DNA of 54,914 bases from Pseudomonadota bacterium (GTDB taxonomy: Bacteria; Bdellovibrionota_C; UBA2361; OMII01), in the NCBI GenBank assembly GCA_027485595.1, contig JAIXQT010000048.1, positions 1-54,914 of the forward strand, written 5' to 3'. A model generated the notes under the pieces. The model did no database searches. It was not told the origin of the DNA and saw nothing but the letters and a program-made list of their open reading frames with translations. The stretch's first letter is position 1; every line of letters begins with the position of its first letter. The translations under genes were made by a program, and so were the position numbers. Below are positions 42,211 to 52,866 of this stretch, piece after piece.

Positions 42211-43116
42211 CTAGGTCTCCACAACCCGAGTAACGATACCACATATCCTGTTCTCCTTGGATTCTCCGAGAATCAAGAGATCCTGGTCGATCTCTCCAAA
42301 GGTGTAGGCCCGTATCGACGTAAGGTTCTCCTGAAGGACGCGACGGAGTGTATCAAAGCGCTTTGCACGCGCGCGCTCTGCCGCGTCGCTATCCACTAAC
42401 GCCGTTGAGACCCACCCAAAGAGCTGATTTATCGACCTCACAGTGCTTGGCACCGCAGGTGGCTCCCCAAGTTGCCTCTGCATCTGCGCCTTGGTAAGGG
42501 GCCAGAGGCGAGTCTTTGTAAAACACACTACCTCTATCGGAAAATCAGACTCGCTCATCCACTGAAGCCCCTCGATAGCGGGGGAAATGGCCTTTACCAC
42601 TGGGATGTTTCCATAGTCAGGGATGCCCCGAGCTATCCAGCGCTCAACCGCGATCCTGGCATCAGAGGTGAGCGGCTCACGAGCAGCCCACAGGGATAGC
42701 TCATGGGCACGAACCGGATTCGGCTTAGAACCGAGTATGGAGAGCAAGAGACCAGCATCCCCTTCGGTCAATCTCTGGGCTCCGCGCATCTCACGCAGCC
42801 AAGCAGAGGTAAGGCGAAACGCCTCAACCCTACGCACGGGTATTGACTTAGCGCTCTCGGCATTCGTTGAGTTCGCGAGCCATAGATCGGCCGCTGATTG
42901 CGCCTCAGGGCTCAAGGAGCGGCGTGCCTTGAACAAAGCCGCGCGAGCGAACTCCGCTTCCTGCTTTGTCATCCCCGGGCCATCCACCTCAAAAGCCGCT
43001 AAGATGAGCTGCATCTCCCGCTTTGAGACCGTGCGTTCGACATCAAGACTCCCCGGAGAGCGCGCGAAGCTCAGCAGGAGTGAAAAGAGAGTAGTGACGG
43101 TGAATATGGTATTCAT
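42211..43116 (-). CDS. Exported protein with C-terminal nuclease A inhibitor-like domain
   Basis: 301 residues. An N-terminal hydrophobic signal (MNTIFTVTTLFSLLLSFARS) is followed by two helical segments of similar pattern (about 45-85 and 115-165: a KPNP/GMTKQEA turn, then W-L or W-I). Residues 180-301 match the NuiA family of DNA/RNA non-specific endonuclease inhibitors: GLQWMSESDFPIEV, an FGWVSTALVDSD helix start, RFDTLRRVLQENL, and the terminal ICGIVTRVVET. Known NuiA (Anabaena) is a cytoplasmic inhibitor of NucA. A signal peptide and extra N-terminal domain are unusual. No nuclease gene is adjacent. Confidence 0.75.
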   Translation of the reverse strand: MNTIFTVTTLFSLLLSFARSPGSLDVERTVSKREMQLILAAFEVDGPGMTKQEAEFARAALFKARRSLSPEAQSAADLWLANSTNAESAKSIPVRRVEAFRLTSAWLREMRGAQRLTEGDAGLLLSILGSKPNPVRAHELSLWAAREPLTSDARIAVERWIARGIPDYGNIPVVKAISPAIEGLQWMSESDFPIEVVCFTKTRLWPLTKAQMQRQLGEPPAVPSTVRSINQLFGWVSTALVDSDAAERARAKRFDTLRRVLQENLTSIRAYTFGEIDQDLLILGESKENRICGIVTRVVET

Positions 43117-43265
43117 AAGGGACTCCGAAGATTACTAACCGGGTGATGGCTGACTATCGGTAGCGCGCGGCGAAAGTTGCGCGGTCTTTATGAAATTTTC
43201 CCTACTTAAGAACGAAATCGAGGTCTCCGCTCCCTTCTCGCTAGCATAAGAGCTCTTCTTAGTTC
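43117..43265. other. Non-coding spacer
   Basis: About 150 bp upstream of the NuiA-like gene with no recognised feature. A promoter for that minus-strand gene is expected here but not evident. Confidence 0.4.
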
Positions 43266-43351
43266 CTGGTGCCAGGCTCCTTCGAACAGAAGCGGATATA
43301 CCAAATAAACCGGGTCTTTTCGTATGATTGAGAAAAGTAGCCTGGCACCAG
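43266..43351. repeat. 13-bp inverted repeat pair abutting a prs remnant
   Basis: CTGGTGCCAGGCT (43266-43278) and AGCCTGGCACCAG (43339-43351) are perfect complements separated by 60 bases. The right arm ends one base before the prs-like coding remnant starts. The size (86 bp) and symmetry suit a small non-autonomous element or REP-type hairpin. No target-site duplication was identified. Confidence 0.55.
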
Positions 43352-43630
43352 AAAGAAAAACCGGTGGTCATTTGCGCAAGCCATCCTATCTTCGCGCGAG
43401 GCGGCCTTGAGAAGTTGCGCACAGCCGTATCTAGTAATGGCTGCCCAGTAGTTGACGAAATCGTTACCACCGATAGTTTGCCGATGCGCTATGCTCAAGG
43501 GGAGCTAGTAACGGTCATTTCAGTTAGACCGCTCTTGGCAGAGGCCATTAAACGTATTTCCAGCGGTCAAGCCGCTAGCCTTAGGGAGCGACAGGGGGTT
43601 TGTGGCGAACTAGACCAGGGGGTGAGGTAG
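43352..43630 (+). pseudogene. prs: C-terminal fragment of ribose-phosphate pyrophosphokinase
   Basis: About 90 codons. KPVVICASHPIFARGGLEKL, VVDEIVTTDSLPM and VTVISVRPLLAEAIKRISSG follow the C-terminal part of Prs (family: VxxVATHGLFSGxAxERI, VVVTDTIP, KVISVAPLLAEAIRRIH). The first about 220 residues, with the ATP and ribose-phosphate sites, are absent. The fragment begins at the right arm of an inverted repeat. It cannot be active. Whether a full prs exists elsewhere is unknown. Confidence 0.75.
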
Positions 43631-43639
43631 ACCTATCAC

Positions 43640-44317
43640 TCAGCGTGGAGATTGATACAAGAGAGCCGCTATCTTCTCCATGGAAATGTCATCCACTGAG
43701 CGTACAAGGAGATCTGCCGGCCACGCATTGGTGGTGTCCGTCACAATACCGATACAACGCATCCCCGCCCTCCCAGCACCTACTAATCCGTTATATCCGT
43801 CCTCTATCACCAGGCAATCTTGCGCTTCCATAGAAAGCCGCGACGCTGCCTCTAGAAAGACATCAGGAGCTGGCTTTCCATGCGGCACCTCTTCGGATGA
43901 CACTACTACTTCAAAGGAATCACGGAGTACGGGGTGACTTATTACCTGATGTATAAAATGTAACGGAGCGCCGGACGCCACCGCCAGCCTATAGCCACAT
44001 GCGATGGCCTCACCGAGAAGACGCTCAATATTTGGTATCAGCGGAATGCCTTGCTCAATCTTCTTATTAAGAATTCGCCATTTGAGCTGCTCAACATCGT
44101 TCACGAACGTCGGTGACACACCATGATTTTCGAGGATATCCGAGAACATCTCCCGGTCAGGAACCCCGGAGTAGCGAATCGTCAATTCATGAGCGATGCA
44201 GGTAATACCGAATCGGGCTAAAGCCTCCACCTCTGATTCGGAATGCAGGCGCTGGGTGTCCGAGATGACACCGTCCATGTCAAATATAATCGCCTTGTCA
44301 GCGCAGTCCTTTGTCAT
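43640..44317 (-). CDS. HAD-superfamily phosphatase (beta-phosphoglucomutase-like)
   Basis: 225 residues with complete HAD motifs: I, FDMDGVISDT (nucleophile and acid/base Asp); a helical cap (about 20-85); II, VASGAP; III, K in HGKPAPDVF; IV, VIEDGYNG. Subfamily IA with a small alpha-helical cap, as in beta-phosphoglucomutases and sugar or nucleotide phosphatases. The substrate is not predictable. The start overlaps the preceding gene's stop by 4 nt (ATGA), so the two are translationally coupled. Confidence 0.9.
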   Translation of the reverse strand: MTKDCADKAIIFDMDGVISDTQRLHSESEVEALARFGITCIAHELTIRYSGVPDREMFSDILENHGVSPTFVNDVEQLKWRILNKKIEQGIPLIPNIERLLGEAIACGYRLAVASGAPLHFIHQVISHPVLRDSFEVVVSSEEVPHGKPAPDVFLEAASRLSMEAQDCLVIEDGYNGLVGAGRAGMRCIGIVTDTTNAWPADLLVRSVDDISMEKIAALLYQSPR

Positions 44318-44586
44318 GGCAGGAGCCCCGTTAGTTCATCAGTTGAAGGCGGCTCGATTCCCTCAAGCAACGCACCGTTGGTTTCAAACATTGCGCGATA
44401 AAATGACGCAAATCCCAACGTGAACTCCCTGACAAGCTGACGTTGTTTTTTATCTTGAACCAACTCTCGGTTGACCTTGGTAACCATATAATCCCGAAGG
44501 CCGACTCGATTCGCCTGGGCAAAATGAACCAGGTGATATTGAGCCTGCGCTACCTCAAAAGCTTGGGCCACGTCATGAGGACCCAC
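44314..44586 (-). CDS. Hypothetical protein, possibly 5'-truncated
   Basis: 90 residues from a GTG at 44586, mostly helical (QAQYHLVHFAQANRVGL, then VREFTLGFASFYRAMFE). The same frame stays open upstream for about 35 codons (…FGDRWGPNTFIGWCCSPREFD in pieces) until a TAA near 44690, but contains no good start codon. The reading frame may therefore have lost its beginning. It is coupled to the HAD gene by a 4-nt overlap. No family recognised. Confidence 0.5.
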   Translation of the reverse strand: MGPHDVAQAFEVAQAQYHLVHFAQANRVGLRDYMVTKVNRELVQDKKQRQLVREFTLGFASFYRAMFETNGALLEGIEPPSTDELTGLLP

Positions 44587-44699
44587 AATCTCAATATCAA
44601 AATCAAATTCACGAGGACTACAACACCAACCTATAAATGTGTTTGGTCCCCATCGGTCTCCGAAAACAATACCCCGTTCGTGCGCTTAACGTAAGTGTT

Positions 44700-44985
44700 G
44701 AAAGACGGCGTACACTGACTCCAGACGGGAAATGTGTGTCAGTCATGACTATCTGCCTTTTCCTTGTTGCAGCCCGCTATGAGCGACTTTCCTTTCTAGC
44801 CCGTCGACTTGTGCAGGTGTCCGTGCGTCTTGAGATGGCAACTTCGGGCGTCAGAAAGTGGGGCAAAGGGGACGGGACCCTTTCCGCCTTTCATTGCCGC
44901 ATTTATCAATCCGTCGCTACTATCCGCGACTTTGAAATAAGCTTTCCATGCTACGTTTTCCCAACGACAGGGAGAGGACTACATC
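44700..44985. other. Intergenic stretch with a short hairpin
   Basis: No gene is convincing here. AAAGGG (44865-44870) and CCCTTT (44878-44883) form a short hairpin in a G-rich context (GGGGCAAAGGGGACGGGACC), a motif style often seen near dispersed REP-like repeats. The rest shows nothing recognisable. Confidence 0.35.
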
Positions 44986-45219
44986 ATGAATACACAAAAA
45001 ACGCTCTCAGCAACTCCTGCTCCAATCGGGCAAGATAGCGACATCTACGGACTTTGGTCCGATATGTTAGAGCCCTCACCTCGTTACACGCCAGCGCCTC
45101 CCGTATCTGTCGGTGCAGCAAACACCTCAACGGAACCCAATAACGATAGGCACCCTCTCGGAGAGCTTCGCCTACCAAAAAGGAAGGCTCGGATAGGTTT
45201 CAATACGTTGCTAGATTAG
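44986..45219 (+). CDS. Small proline-rich hypothetical protein
   Basis: 77 residues from ATG 44986 with GAGAGG about ten bases upstream. Pro/Ser/Thr-rich and probably disordered (SPRYTPAPPVSVGAANTST), ending in a basic KRKARIGFNTLLD. No signal peptide, membrane segment or family. Its case as a gene rests on the ribosome-binding site and open frame only. Confidence 0.45.
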   Translation: MNTQKTLSATPAPIGQDSDIYGLWSDMLEPSPRYTPAPPVSVGAANTSTEPNNDRHPLGELRLPKRKARIGFNTLLD

Positions 45220-45305
45220 TCGATTGTGCGGAGTAACTACGTCCGTCACCATGTATCGCTCAAGGGAGATAAAGAGAAGCATAACCCTCTCCTTGTGGGA
45301 ACCGT

Positions 45306-46532
45306 TTACTTAGCGCTTGAACCGAGTGCTACCAACACCGACACCCGACGTTCGGAGCGAGATATCTTGATGGCTTTTGCGGGAGAAACGGAAACAAACT
45401 CGCCGCCAACATCTTTTTGATACCGAGCCTTTATCATCTCCCGATAACACTCATAGAATTCGGTCGACTCATCCTGAGAATCCCACTCACTCGTCCACGA
45501 GACGAATCTCTTAGCGCTCTCTCCCTTAAAGATTATAACTCTATCCCTTCGCCACCCTTCAGCGCATGCGGCGCCCCTGTGCTTGGATGATAAGGCGGTA
45601 CCTAGGAGCGCAGAGACCGCGAACTCTCCCACCGTATCGGCGTAGATCGGGGAAGCCTTTTCAACGGGGCGCTCTACATCCTCACGAGGAAGCTGCTCTG
45701 GAATGAACGAGCGATTTACATACTGCTCTGGATGGAGAACCTCCCGAGATGTCGTAGGTGGATGAGAAAAGGCAGCGTTTATCGCCGACATCCCACCAAA
45801 CCTTTGCACGTGGCGAACAAACGTAAGCCCATCAAGGTAGGGAAACAGCAGGATTCGTTCCAAGGTTTCGGGAATCTTCGCGGCGGACTCTGGAAAGGTG
45901 ACCTCTGAAAGACCTTTTGAAGACCTACTCGATCTTCCGGTCATAAAATCCTGCATGATTGCGGTAGCGTCCCCCTCAACGAGTGCCGCACGGGCCATGA
46001 GCTCGTCACTCTCTCGCTCCTTAGGATCAAGAAAGTGAGAGAGCCCGAACTTCTGATCCTGCAACGCGTGGGTGAGCTCATGCACAGCGACCGGACCTTG
46101 AAGGTTTTCCGGCATAGAATCGAGCATCACGAACTCCTTCCTGTCAGGATCGTAGTAGCCACCGATCTGCTGCACATACGCCTGCACGATCTCTTTCTCG
46201 TAGGGGTAGTCATCCGGCACGATCCCAAGCGCTTGGTACCAGAGCTGTTCCATCGCCAAGGTCTCTTGCGGAAACTTTTCCGCTATATTCTTTCGGAGAA
46301 ATATCTCGATCTCTCCACGAGAGCGAATAACACACGGAACCGAGGCGTGAGGAGCAAGGGAACGGAGCTTGCCCGCCTCAAGAAGCGCCCGCTCGGTCAC
46401 AGCGCACATGCTTGGCTCCGCGACAGCGTGCGGGCCCGACACGAGACACAACGCGGTTACCACAAAGAACTGTGCGCGGACGACACGCGTAAGGATCCCC
46501 AGCGAGCTGTTGAATATGTACCTCGAAACCAT
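45306..46532 (-). CDS. Exported zinc metallopeptidase-like protein (HELTH)
   Basis: 408 residues. Signal peptide or anchor (FFVVTALCLVSGPHAVA) then a mature protein with the zincin motif AVHELTHALQDQ (H151, E152, H155) and a third acidic ligand in ALVEGDATAIM (E186), the arrangement of gluzincin-type metallopeptidases. A YDPDRKEFVMLDS strand precedes the helix as in related family members. The C-terminal 150 residues are unassigned. Likely periplasmic or secreted; substrate unknown. It diverges from uvrA with 80 bp between starts. Confidence 0.75.
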   Translation of the reverse strand: MVSRYIFNSSLGILTRVVRAQFFVVTALCLVSGPHAVAEPSMCAVTERALLEAGKLRSLAPHASVPCVIRSRGEIEIFLRKNIAEKFPQETLAMEQLWYQALGIVPDDYPYEKEIVQAYVQQIGGYYDPDRKEFVMLDSMPENLQGPVAVHELTHALQDQKFGLSHFLDPKERESDELMARAALVEGDATAIMQDFMTGRSSRSSKGLSEVTFPESAAKIPETLERILLFPYLDGLTFVRHVQRFGGMSAINAAFSHPPTTSREVLHPEQYVNRSFIPEQLPREDVERPVEKASPIYADTVGEFAVSALLGTALSSKHRGAACAEGWRRDRVIIFKGESAKRFVSWTSEWDSQDESTEFYECYREMIKARYQKDVGGEFVSVSPAKAIKISRSERRVSVLVALGSSAK

Positions 46533-46612
46533 GCTCGTTACTTTTCGTTTTTAGCTCGTAAAATCACCTCGAATCGTTGCGGCGAGCACTCTTCGCGAGT
46601 TAGATTGCGCAC

Positions 46613-49600
46613 ATGTCGTCTCGCTCTAAACTCACCATTCGACAGGCCCGAGAGAACAACCTTAAAGCTCTCAACCTCGACTTACCGCACGATACCTTCG
46701 TCGGGATAACCGGACTCTCCGGCTCGGGAAAATCTTCCCTCGCTTTCGACACTATATACGCTGAGGGACAACGGCGGTACATCGAAACCTTCTCTCCCTA
46801 CACTCGGCAATTCTTCGACAAGGTAAAGCGTCCCAAGGTCGACCTGATCGAGAACGTTCGTCCCGCCATCGCGATTCAGCAACGCACGCGGATTGTAAAC
46901 TCGCGCTCGACCGTCGGGTCGATGACCGACATTAACGATTTCTTAAAGATCGTATGGAGCAACGTCGCGACACCAGTATGCCCCGAGTGCGGACTTGAGC
47001 TCTCGCGTTGGGACGCCTCCTCTCTGACCTCACTCCTTGCCAAGTGGATTGAGACCAAGAAGGAGTCGACCTTCCTCCTTGGGCTCAAGGTCCAAAACTC
47101 CAAGGAGGTCCTGGAGCGACTTCAGATGCTCGGATACTCCCGCTACTTCGAAAAGAAAAAGGGTAATCTCGAAAACCTTGAGGAGACCCCACCCCTCAAG
47201 AAGCTTAAAGAGGTCTCAATCATTCTTGATAGGTGCTCCAGCTCATCGTTTACTCCGGAGAGAGTTCGAGAGTCACTCGAACAGTGCTTTGCGCTTGGCA
47301 ATGGCACTGTTGAGGTAACTGAGGTCAGGACTCGCGCTGCCCGTCCCTGGCTTCGCATTCCCGTCTCAGGAACCGCGCACGACCCTCACCAGCGGTACGA
47401 GACGCACATCTTCAAAAACACCTTCCACTGCGGAGACGGCGAGGTCTCTATCGAACGTCCCCGTCCTTCCCTCTTCTCCTACAACCATCCGATCGGAGCA
47501 TGCCCGGAGTGTAACGGGTTCGGCAAAGTGCTCGTTATTGATCCTCACAAATGCGTACCTGATCACAGCAAATCCATAGCCAGTTACGCGGTTGAGTGCT
47601 GGAAAGGCCCCTCGGCGTCGGATGAACATCGAAGACTCCTCTCATTTTGCAAGAGTGAGGGGATCCCGATCGACGCGCCCTGGGGATCGCTATCAACAGA
47701 GCAACACGATCAGATCTTCAACCACAAATCTCGAACATACATCGGTATCAACCCTTGGTTTCAGTGGCTTGAGAAAAAGAAATACAAGATGCACGTCAGA
47801 GTCTTCCTTGCTCGATATCGCGGGCAGGTTGACTGCACGGTGTGTGGAGGGACGCGGCTCAAATCGGATGCGCTCGCGTATAAGATAGATGGGAAGACGA
47901 TCGCCGAGGTTTCCTCAATGCCTCTCGATGAACTCTCACCTTGGTTTTCCTCGCTTCAAAAATCGCTCAAGGAAGCGAAAAAGCTACCTCGGCAATTAGC
48001 TGAGGTATTTAAAAACATCTCAAGTCGGCTCGACTACCTTATTTCTCTTGGGCTCCCCTACCTCGCCCTCGACCGACTCTCTCGAACACTCTCAGGTGGA
48101 GAAACGCAGCGCGTCAATCTCGTATCCGCCGTTGGCAGCAACCTTATCTCCACCCACTTTGTACTCGATGAACCATCCGTGGGGCTTCACGCTCGGGACA
48201 CCGAGCAGCTTATCAAAGCTTTGCACGACCTGACGGAGCGGGGAAATTCCCTCACGGTTGTAGAACACGATCCTGACTGTCTCGAAGCCGCCGATACGAT
48301 TCTTGAACTTGGCCCGGAAGCTGGTGAAAAAGGTGGGGAGGTTACCTTCTGCGGACCGCAAGAGGAGTGGCCTGGATTGGGCATGCGCCCGTTCGACCTC
48401 AACGACACCCCGCCGCTGTTCGCGAAGCGACTTGAGATTCGAAACGCCCGCAACAGAAACTTAAAATCACTCTCGGTAGACATTCCTCTCGAATCCTTCG
48501 TCTGCCTTACTGGCGTATCCGGTAGTGGCAAGAGCTCACTTCTAAAAGAGGTAATTGAGAACGCGTACGAACTCTACACCGGGGTCATTCCGGGCGAGAG
48601 CACAGTCGATGCTCAGGTGACAGGATTCCAGCATGTTCGGCAGGTTCTTCTCATCGATCAATCGCCGCTCTCAAAAACCCCGCGCGCAAACATCGCGACC
48701 TACACAAAGATGTGGGACCGTGTCCGAGATCTATTAGCCTCTACCGATGAAGCTAAAGGCCGAGGGCTCACGAAATCATCTTTCTCCTTCAACGTGGCGG
48801 GTGGCCGGTGCCCGGCGTGCGAAGGAGCCGGGTTCATTCGCGAAGACATGCAGTTCTTGAGCGATGTCTTCATGGAGTGCGAATCGTGTCTCGGGATGCG
48901 CTTCCAGGCCTCAGTTCTTGAAGTAAAGTATAGCGGACGAAACGTACATGAGATCCTCTCGATGAGCGTTGACGCCTGCCGAGATTTTTTCGAGAAAGAC
49001 CTCCTCATCTCAAGCGTGTGTCGAGTGCTCTCACAGCTTGGTCTTGGACACATAACCCTAGGGCACCCACTGAGCGATCTCTCTGGTGGCGAGGCGCAGC
49101 GATTAAAGCTCGTTCCCCACATTATGGAAGGTGCACGGGGAACCTCACTTTTCCTTTTCGACGAGCCAACCACCGGACTCCACGTTCGGGATGTCGAGCG
49201 CTTGATAGAGCTCTTCCACTACCTTAGACTGCAGGGGCACTCCATTCTGTGCGTTGAACACAACCTCCGCCTCATCGCTGCCGCGGAGTGGCTGATCGAC
49301 CTTGGGCCAGAAGGTGGCGCCAAAGGTGGAGAAATTATTAAAGCTGGGACACCCGCTGAATTCGTCAGAGACCCCCTTGGCGCGACGGGTCGCAAGAGCC
49401 TTACCGCGCATTACCTGGCACAGTTCGCTGAGCAGTACGCTCGTCCTCACAAGGCCCGGACAACGAAAGCAAAAGCCCGACGAGGCAAGCGCTCTCCAAA
49501 AGCGCCGGCTACTCACATCCATATCCGAGGAGCCAAGGAGCACAATCTTAAAGATATCAACGTCTCGATTCCGCTTAACTCTCTGATCACTCTCACGGGC

Positions 49601-51997
49601 GTCTCGGGGTCTGGCAAGTCGACCATCGCGAAGGACATCCTCTACGCTGAAGGGCAACGACGATACCTCGACTGCCTCTCCCCCTACGCTCGCCAATTCA
49701 TCAAAGAGCTTAAAAAACCAGCCATCGACGACATCTCGCACGTTCAACCTACGATCTGTGTTTACCAACACACCTTTCAGCCCTCCGCGCTCTCAACCGT
49801 GTCGACCATGAGCGAGGTATACAACTTCCTTCGGCTACTCTTCGCTAAGATCGGAATTCAGTACTGCCCAGACCACCCAGAGGAGTCGATCTCACCACTT
49901 TCAGCGGAGCAGATTGCGCAGCACATTAAGTCCTCCTATTCCGGAAGTATCCGCCTTTTGGCGCCAGTCATTAACAACAAGAAGGGAAACCACCGCGCCG
50001 TGTTTCAGCGAGCGATCGAAACGGAGATCTCTGAGGTTCGAGTCGACGACGTTATAGCGCCCCCCTCAAAGTTCGCTGATGAAGGGCTCGCCAAAACGAA
50101 GATTCACTCGATCGATTTCGTGACAGCGCGATTTAACGCTAAGACCATGCCGGTTGACCTTATTACCGAAGGGGTACAACAAGCACTCAGTATCGGTGGC
50201 GGTACGGTCGTCGTGCTTGGGCCCTCTGGCGAGCGAGTGTTTAGCTCTGAGCGAACATGTCGAATCTGCCAACGCGGTTTCTTTAAACCTGACCCCGAGG
50301 ACCTCTCCTTTAACTCCCGACGTGGTCGGTGTCCGAAGTGCGATGGATACGGGACCGTTCGCACTAAGGCATGCCCAACCTGCCAGGGCGCTCGCATTAA
50401 CGAGATCGGCCGAAACATTCGGCTTCTCGATAAAAATATCTTTGAACTTACAGCGCTCTCCTCTGTTGAACTACGCAAGGCGCTCAAGAAGATCTCAGCG
50501 GATACTGCACTCTCCTTTATCGCGGATCCGATCGTTCAGGAGCTCAACGGCAAACTCGATACCCTCACCCACCTCGGACTTGATCATCTTTCACTGAATC
50601 GTGAGTGCGCTACGCTCTCAAATGGAGAGCTGCAACGCCTGCGCCTCGGTACCGCTATCGGCTCCCCGCTCTGTGGCGTTACCTATATTTTCGATGAGCC
50701 AAGCGCGGGGCTTCATCCGGCTGACAACAAGCGGCTCCTTGGAAAGCTCGTTGAGCTCAAAGACCGCGGAAACACGGTCATCCAAATTGAGCACGAGATC
50801 GATAACATTCGAGCGGCTGAGGAGATTATCGATGTAGGCCCCGGGGCGGGAACCCATGGGGGAGAGATCGTATTCCAAGGTTCTGTGCATGAAGCCGTTA
50901 CTTCCAAGAAGTCACTCACAGGACTGGCACTCACTCGGGAACTCCAGATTAAAAATGAAGCCCTCAAATCCGAAGAAAAACTAACGATTCGTGGCGCGAC
51001 CAAGAACAACCTCAAATCCCTCAACGTTACCGTTCCTCTGAGAAGTCTCGTCACCGTCGCCGGCGTTTCGGGCGCTGGAAAGAGCTCTCTCGTGCACGGT
51101 GTGATAGGAGAGGCCCTCGATGGAGGAGCCGATAAGAAGGGCGCATTCGATGGTCGTCACGGTTCCGTTGAAACCTCTGTAAAGATCGACAGGTTCCTTA
51201 TTGTCGACCAACAGCCGATCGGAAAGACCTCACGCTCAACACCCGCGTCATACCTTGGCATTTGGGATGAGATCCGCAAGGTCTTCGCTGAAACGCTTGA
51301 GGCGAAATCCCGCGGCTGGGGCCCTAGCTTCTTCTCGCATAATACCGGTAAGGGGCGATGCCCAACGTGCAAGGGACAAGGACAACTGACCCTTGAAATG
51401 AGCTTCCTCGCTGAAGCTAAGGTGGAGTGCGAAAGCTGTATGGGAAGTCGATTCACTCCGGAGGCGGACACGGTGAAATTCCGAGACCTCTCAATAAGCC
51501 GCTCCCTTCAGCTTACCTTTGATGAGGCTCGCACGTTTTTTATTAACCACCGAAAGATTCATCAGGTATGCAAGCTCGCCTGCGACCTGGGACTTGGGTA
51601 CCTCACCCTCGGGCAGCCATCATCCACACTGTCAGGTGGAGAGAGTCAGCGATTAAAGCTTGTCTCCGAGCTTCATCAGTCACGCAAAGGCCACACCCTC
51701 TACATCCTCGACGAGCCGACAACGGGACTACACCGTCTTGATGTCGACCTCTTACTGAAGGGTCTGCACGCCCTGGTAGACCAAGGCAATTCAGTAATCG
51801 TGATCGAACATGACGCTGACATGATCACTCAATCTGATTGGGTCATTGAGCTCGGTCCAGAGGCCGGTGAAGGTGGAGGTACAGTCATTTACGAGGGCGC
51901 ACCACACGGTTTGCTCAAAGCTCACACACCGTGGTGCGCGGCACTCAAGGAGCGGGTCGCAATGCACTCCGAACTCCTCGCGGACCGCGCAGCGTAG
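46613..51997 (+). CDS. uvrA: Tandem (double-length) excinuclease ABC subunit A
   Basis: 1794 residues, about twice the usual 940. Four ABC ATPase halves are present. Walker A motifs begin near residues 34 (GLSGSGKSS), 634 (GVSGSGKSS), 996 (GVSGSGKST) and 1484 (GVSGAGKSS). Signature motifs lie near 493 (LSGGETQR), 823 (LSGGEAQR), 1335 (LSNGELQR, degenerate) and 1673 (LSGGESQR). UvrA zinc fingers appear in each unit (CPECNGFG...[14 protein letters not shown]...[14 protein letters not shown]...[14 protein letters not shown]...CESCMG). UvrA finds bulky DNA lesions and loads UvrB. A fused double UvrA is known from Chlamydiae and some other phyla. Here one polypeptide could replace the UvrA dimer. 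Confidence 0.95.
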   Translation: MSSRSKLTIRQARENNLKALNLDLPHDTFVGITGLSGSGKSSLAFDTIYAEGQRRYIETFSPYTRQFFDKVKRPKVDLIENVRPAIAIQQRTRIVNSRSTVGSMTDINDFLKIVWSNVATPVCPECGLELSRWDASSLTSLLAKWIETKKESTFLLGLKVQNSKEVLERLQMLGYSRYFEKKKGNLENLEETPPLKKLKEVSIILDRCSSSSFTPERVRESLEQCFALGNGTVEVTEVRTRAARPWLRIPVSGTAHDPHQRYETHIFKNTFHCGDGEVSIERPRPSLFSYNHPIGACPECNGFGKVLVIDPHKCVPDHSKSIASYAVECWKGPSASDEHRRLLSFCKSEGIPIDAPWGSLSTEQHDQIFNHKSRTYIGINPWFQWLEKKKYKMHVRVFLARYRGQVDCTVCGGTRLKSDALAYKIDGKTIAEVSSMPLDELSPWFSSLQKSLKEAKKLPRQLAEVFKNISSRLDYLISLGLPYLALDRLSRTLSGGETQRVNLVSAVGSNLISTHFVLDEPSVGLHARDTEQLIKALHDLTERGNSLTVVEHDPDCLEAADTILELGPEAGEKGGEVTFCGPQEEWPGLGMRPFDLNDTPPLFAKRLEIRNARNRNLKSLSVDIPLESFVCLTGVSGSGKSSLLKEVIENAYELYTGVIPGESTVDAQVTGFQHVRQVLLIDQSPLSKTPRANIATYTKMWDRVRDLLASTDEAKGRGLTKSSFSFNVAGGRCPACEGAGFIREDMQFLSDVFMECESCLGMRFQASVLEVKYSGRNVHEILSMSVDACRDFFEKDLLISSVCRVLSQLGLGHITLGHPLSDLSGGEAQRLKLVPHIMEGARGTSLFLFDEPTTGLHVRDVERLIELFHYLRLQGHSILCVEHNLRLIAAAEWLIDLGPEGGAKGGEIIKAGTPAEFVRDPLGATGRKSLTAHYLAQFAEQYARPHKARTTKAKARRGKRSPKAPATHIHIRGAKEHNLKDINVSIPLNSLITLTGVSGSGKSTIAKDILYAEGQRRYLDCLSPYARQFIKELKKPAIDDISHVQPTICVYQHTFQPSALSTVSTMSEVYNFLRLLFAKIGIQYCPDHPEESISPLSAEQIAQHIKSSYSGSIRLLAPVINNKKGNHRAVFQRAIETEISEVRVDDVIAPPSKFADEGLAKTKIHSIDFVTARFNAKTMPVDLITEGVQQALSIGGGTVVVLGPSGERVFSSERTCRICQRGFFKPDPEDLSFNSRRGRCPKCDGYGTVRTKACPTCQGARINEIGRNIRLLDKNIFELTALSSVELRKALKKISADTALSFIADPIVQELNGKLDTLTHLGLDHLSLNRECATLSNGELQRLRLGTAIGSPLCGVTYIFDEPSAGLHPADNKRLLGKLVELKDRGNTVIQIEHEIDNIRAAEEIIDVGPGAGTHGGEIVFQGSVHEAVTSKKSLTGLALTRELQIKNEALKSEEKLTIRGATKNNLKSLNVTVPLRSLVTVAGVSGAGKSSLVHGVIGEALDGGADKKGAFDGRHGSVETSVKIDRFLIVDQQPIGKTSRSTPASYLGIWDEIRKVFAETLEAKSRGWGPSFFSHNTGKGRCPTCKGQGQLTLEMSFLAEAKVECESCMGSRFTPEADTVKFRDLSISRSLQLTFDEARTFFINHRKIHQVCKLACDLGLGYLTLGQPSSTLSGGESQRLKLVSELHQSRKGHTLYILDEPTTGLHRLDVDLLLKGLHALVDQGNSVIVIEHDADMITQSDWVIELGPEAGEGGGTVIYEGAPHGLLKAHTPWCAALKERVAMHSELLADRAA

Positions 51998-52002
51998 TCG
52001 GA

Positions 52003-52866
52003 CTATTTTCCGCCGGGATAGCCGTTAACGCGCTGACGGGTGCGAGTCGCTTTCAAACATACCCCGTATATCTCTCCACCGTTGGTGAGATCCCAGGTAT
52101 GCTTCCCTCCCTTTAAAACATTCTTGATTCGAATGAGGGAGAGTCCGTACCCCATATATCCAACATATTTCACGACTGGAATCTTAACGGACGCGACGAT
52201 CTGTCCCGCCCTCCAGGTGTTCTTGGTCACAAACTCGTTACCGTAGCCAACCGTATTCATCAGCAGGATCGGCTCGCCAAAATACTTACCATCAGAGGAT
52301 GGCTTAATTGACGCGACAGGCTTTCGAGAGAACTTCTGCTCCTTAACAGCGATCTGAATCGAGAAGATTCTGTCGTACAACGCGGGGTCAACTCCGGAGA
52401 GATCGAGCTTAATCTGCGCTACGTAGCGATCGGTTTTTTTACCACACGCATCTTTCGTAAGATGGAACCAGGGAGCTATGTATCCGTAGTACGGACTGTA
52501 CGAAGATGCTGTAACAAAACTTTCAGTAGGCTCATTTACGCCATATGAGCGCATACCGTACGACGTAATCGTTGGATGATTGGTCGCCAGAGCGGTCGCC
52601 GCGTCAAGGCTACCAATAAAACCACCCCTCGCCGTTCCGCGAATGCCAACCGGCCCCGAGATATTCATCTGCACGGCGTTCGACATATTTCCGGTCGAAA
52701 CAAAGAAGACTGATATGGTTTTGAGACCGCGCTGGTCTGGGCCTAAACTGATCTCATACTGCTTCCCATCGGGAACGATCTCATAGGGAGCCAGCTCCTG
52801 AGCGACAGCTGCGGTCCCACTAACGAGGAGAGAAGTCAAAAGCGATAGGATTGTACGAACGTTCAT
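52003..52866 (-). CDS. Exported protein of unknown function
   Basis: 287 residues. Signal peptide MNVRTILSLLTSLLVSGTAAVA with likely cleavage before QELAPY. The mature part is beta-rich with many glycines and tyrosines (SYSPYYGYIAPWF, YVGYMGYGLSLIRIKNV), has two cysteines (DACGK and YGVCLK), and ends in a basic tail. No domain recognised. It converges on uvrA with 5 bp between stops. Confidence 0.75.
   Translation of the reverse strand: MNVRTILSLLTSLLVSGTAAVAQELAPYEIVPDGKQYEISLGPDQRGLKTISVFFVSTGNMSNAVQMNISGPVGIRGTARGGFIGSLDAATALATNHPTITSYGMRSYGVNEPTESFVTASSYSPYYGYIAPWFHLTKDACGKKTDRYVAQIKLDLSGVDPALYDRIFSIQIAVKEQKFSRKPVASIKPSSDGKYFGEPILLMNTVGYGNEFVTKNTWRAGQIVASVKIPVVKYVGYMGYGLSLIRIKNVLKGGKHTWDLTNGGEIYGVCLKATRTRQRVNGYPGGK

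Noticed and set aside
43135-43470. 111-codon minus-strand frame overlapping the inverted repeat
   Set aside because: It is antisense to the prs remnant and crosses the repeat; composition is not protein-like.
44637-45038. 133-codon plus-strand frame before the small proline-rich gene
   Set aside because: Antisense to the extended hypothetical frame in part and running through a G-rich hairpin; no initiation signal.
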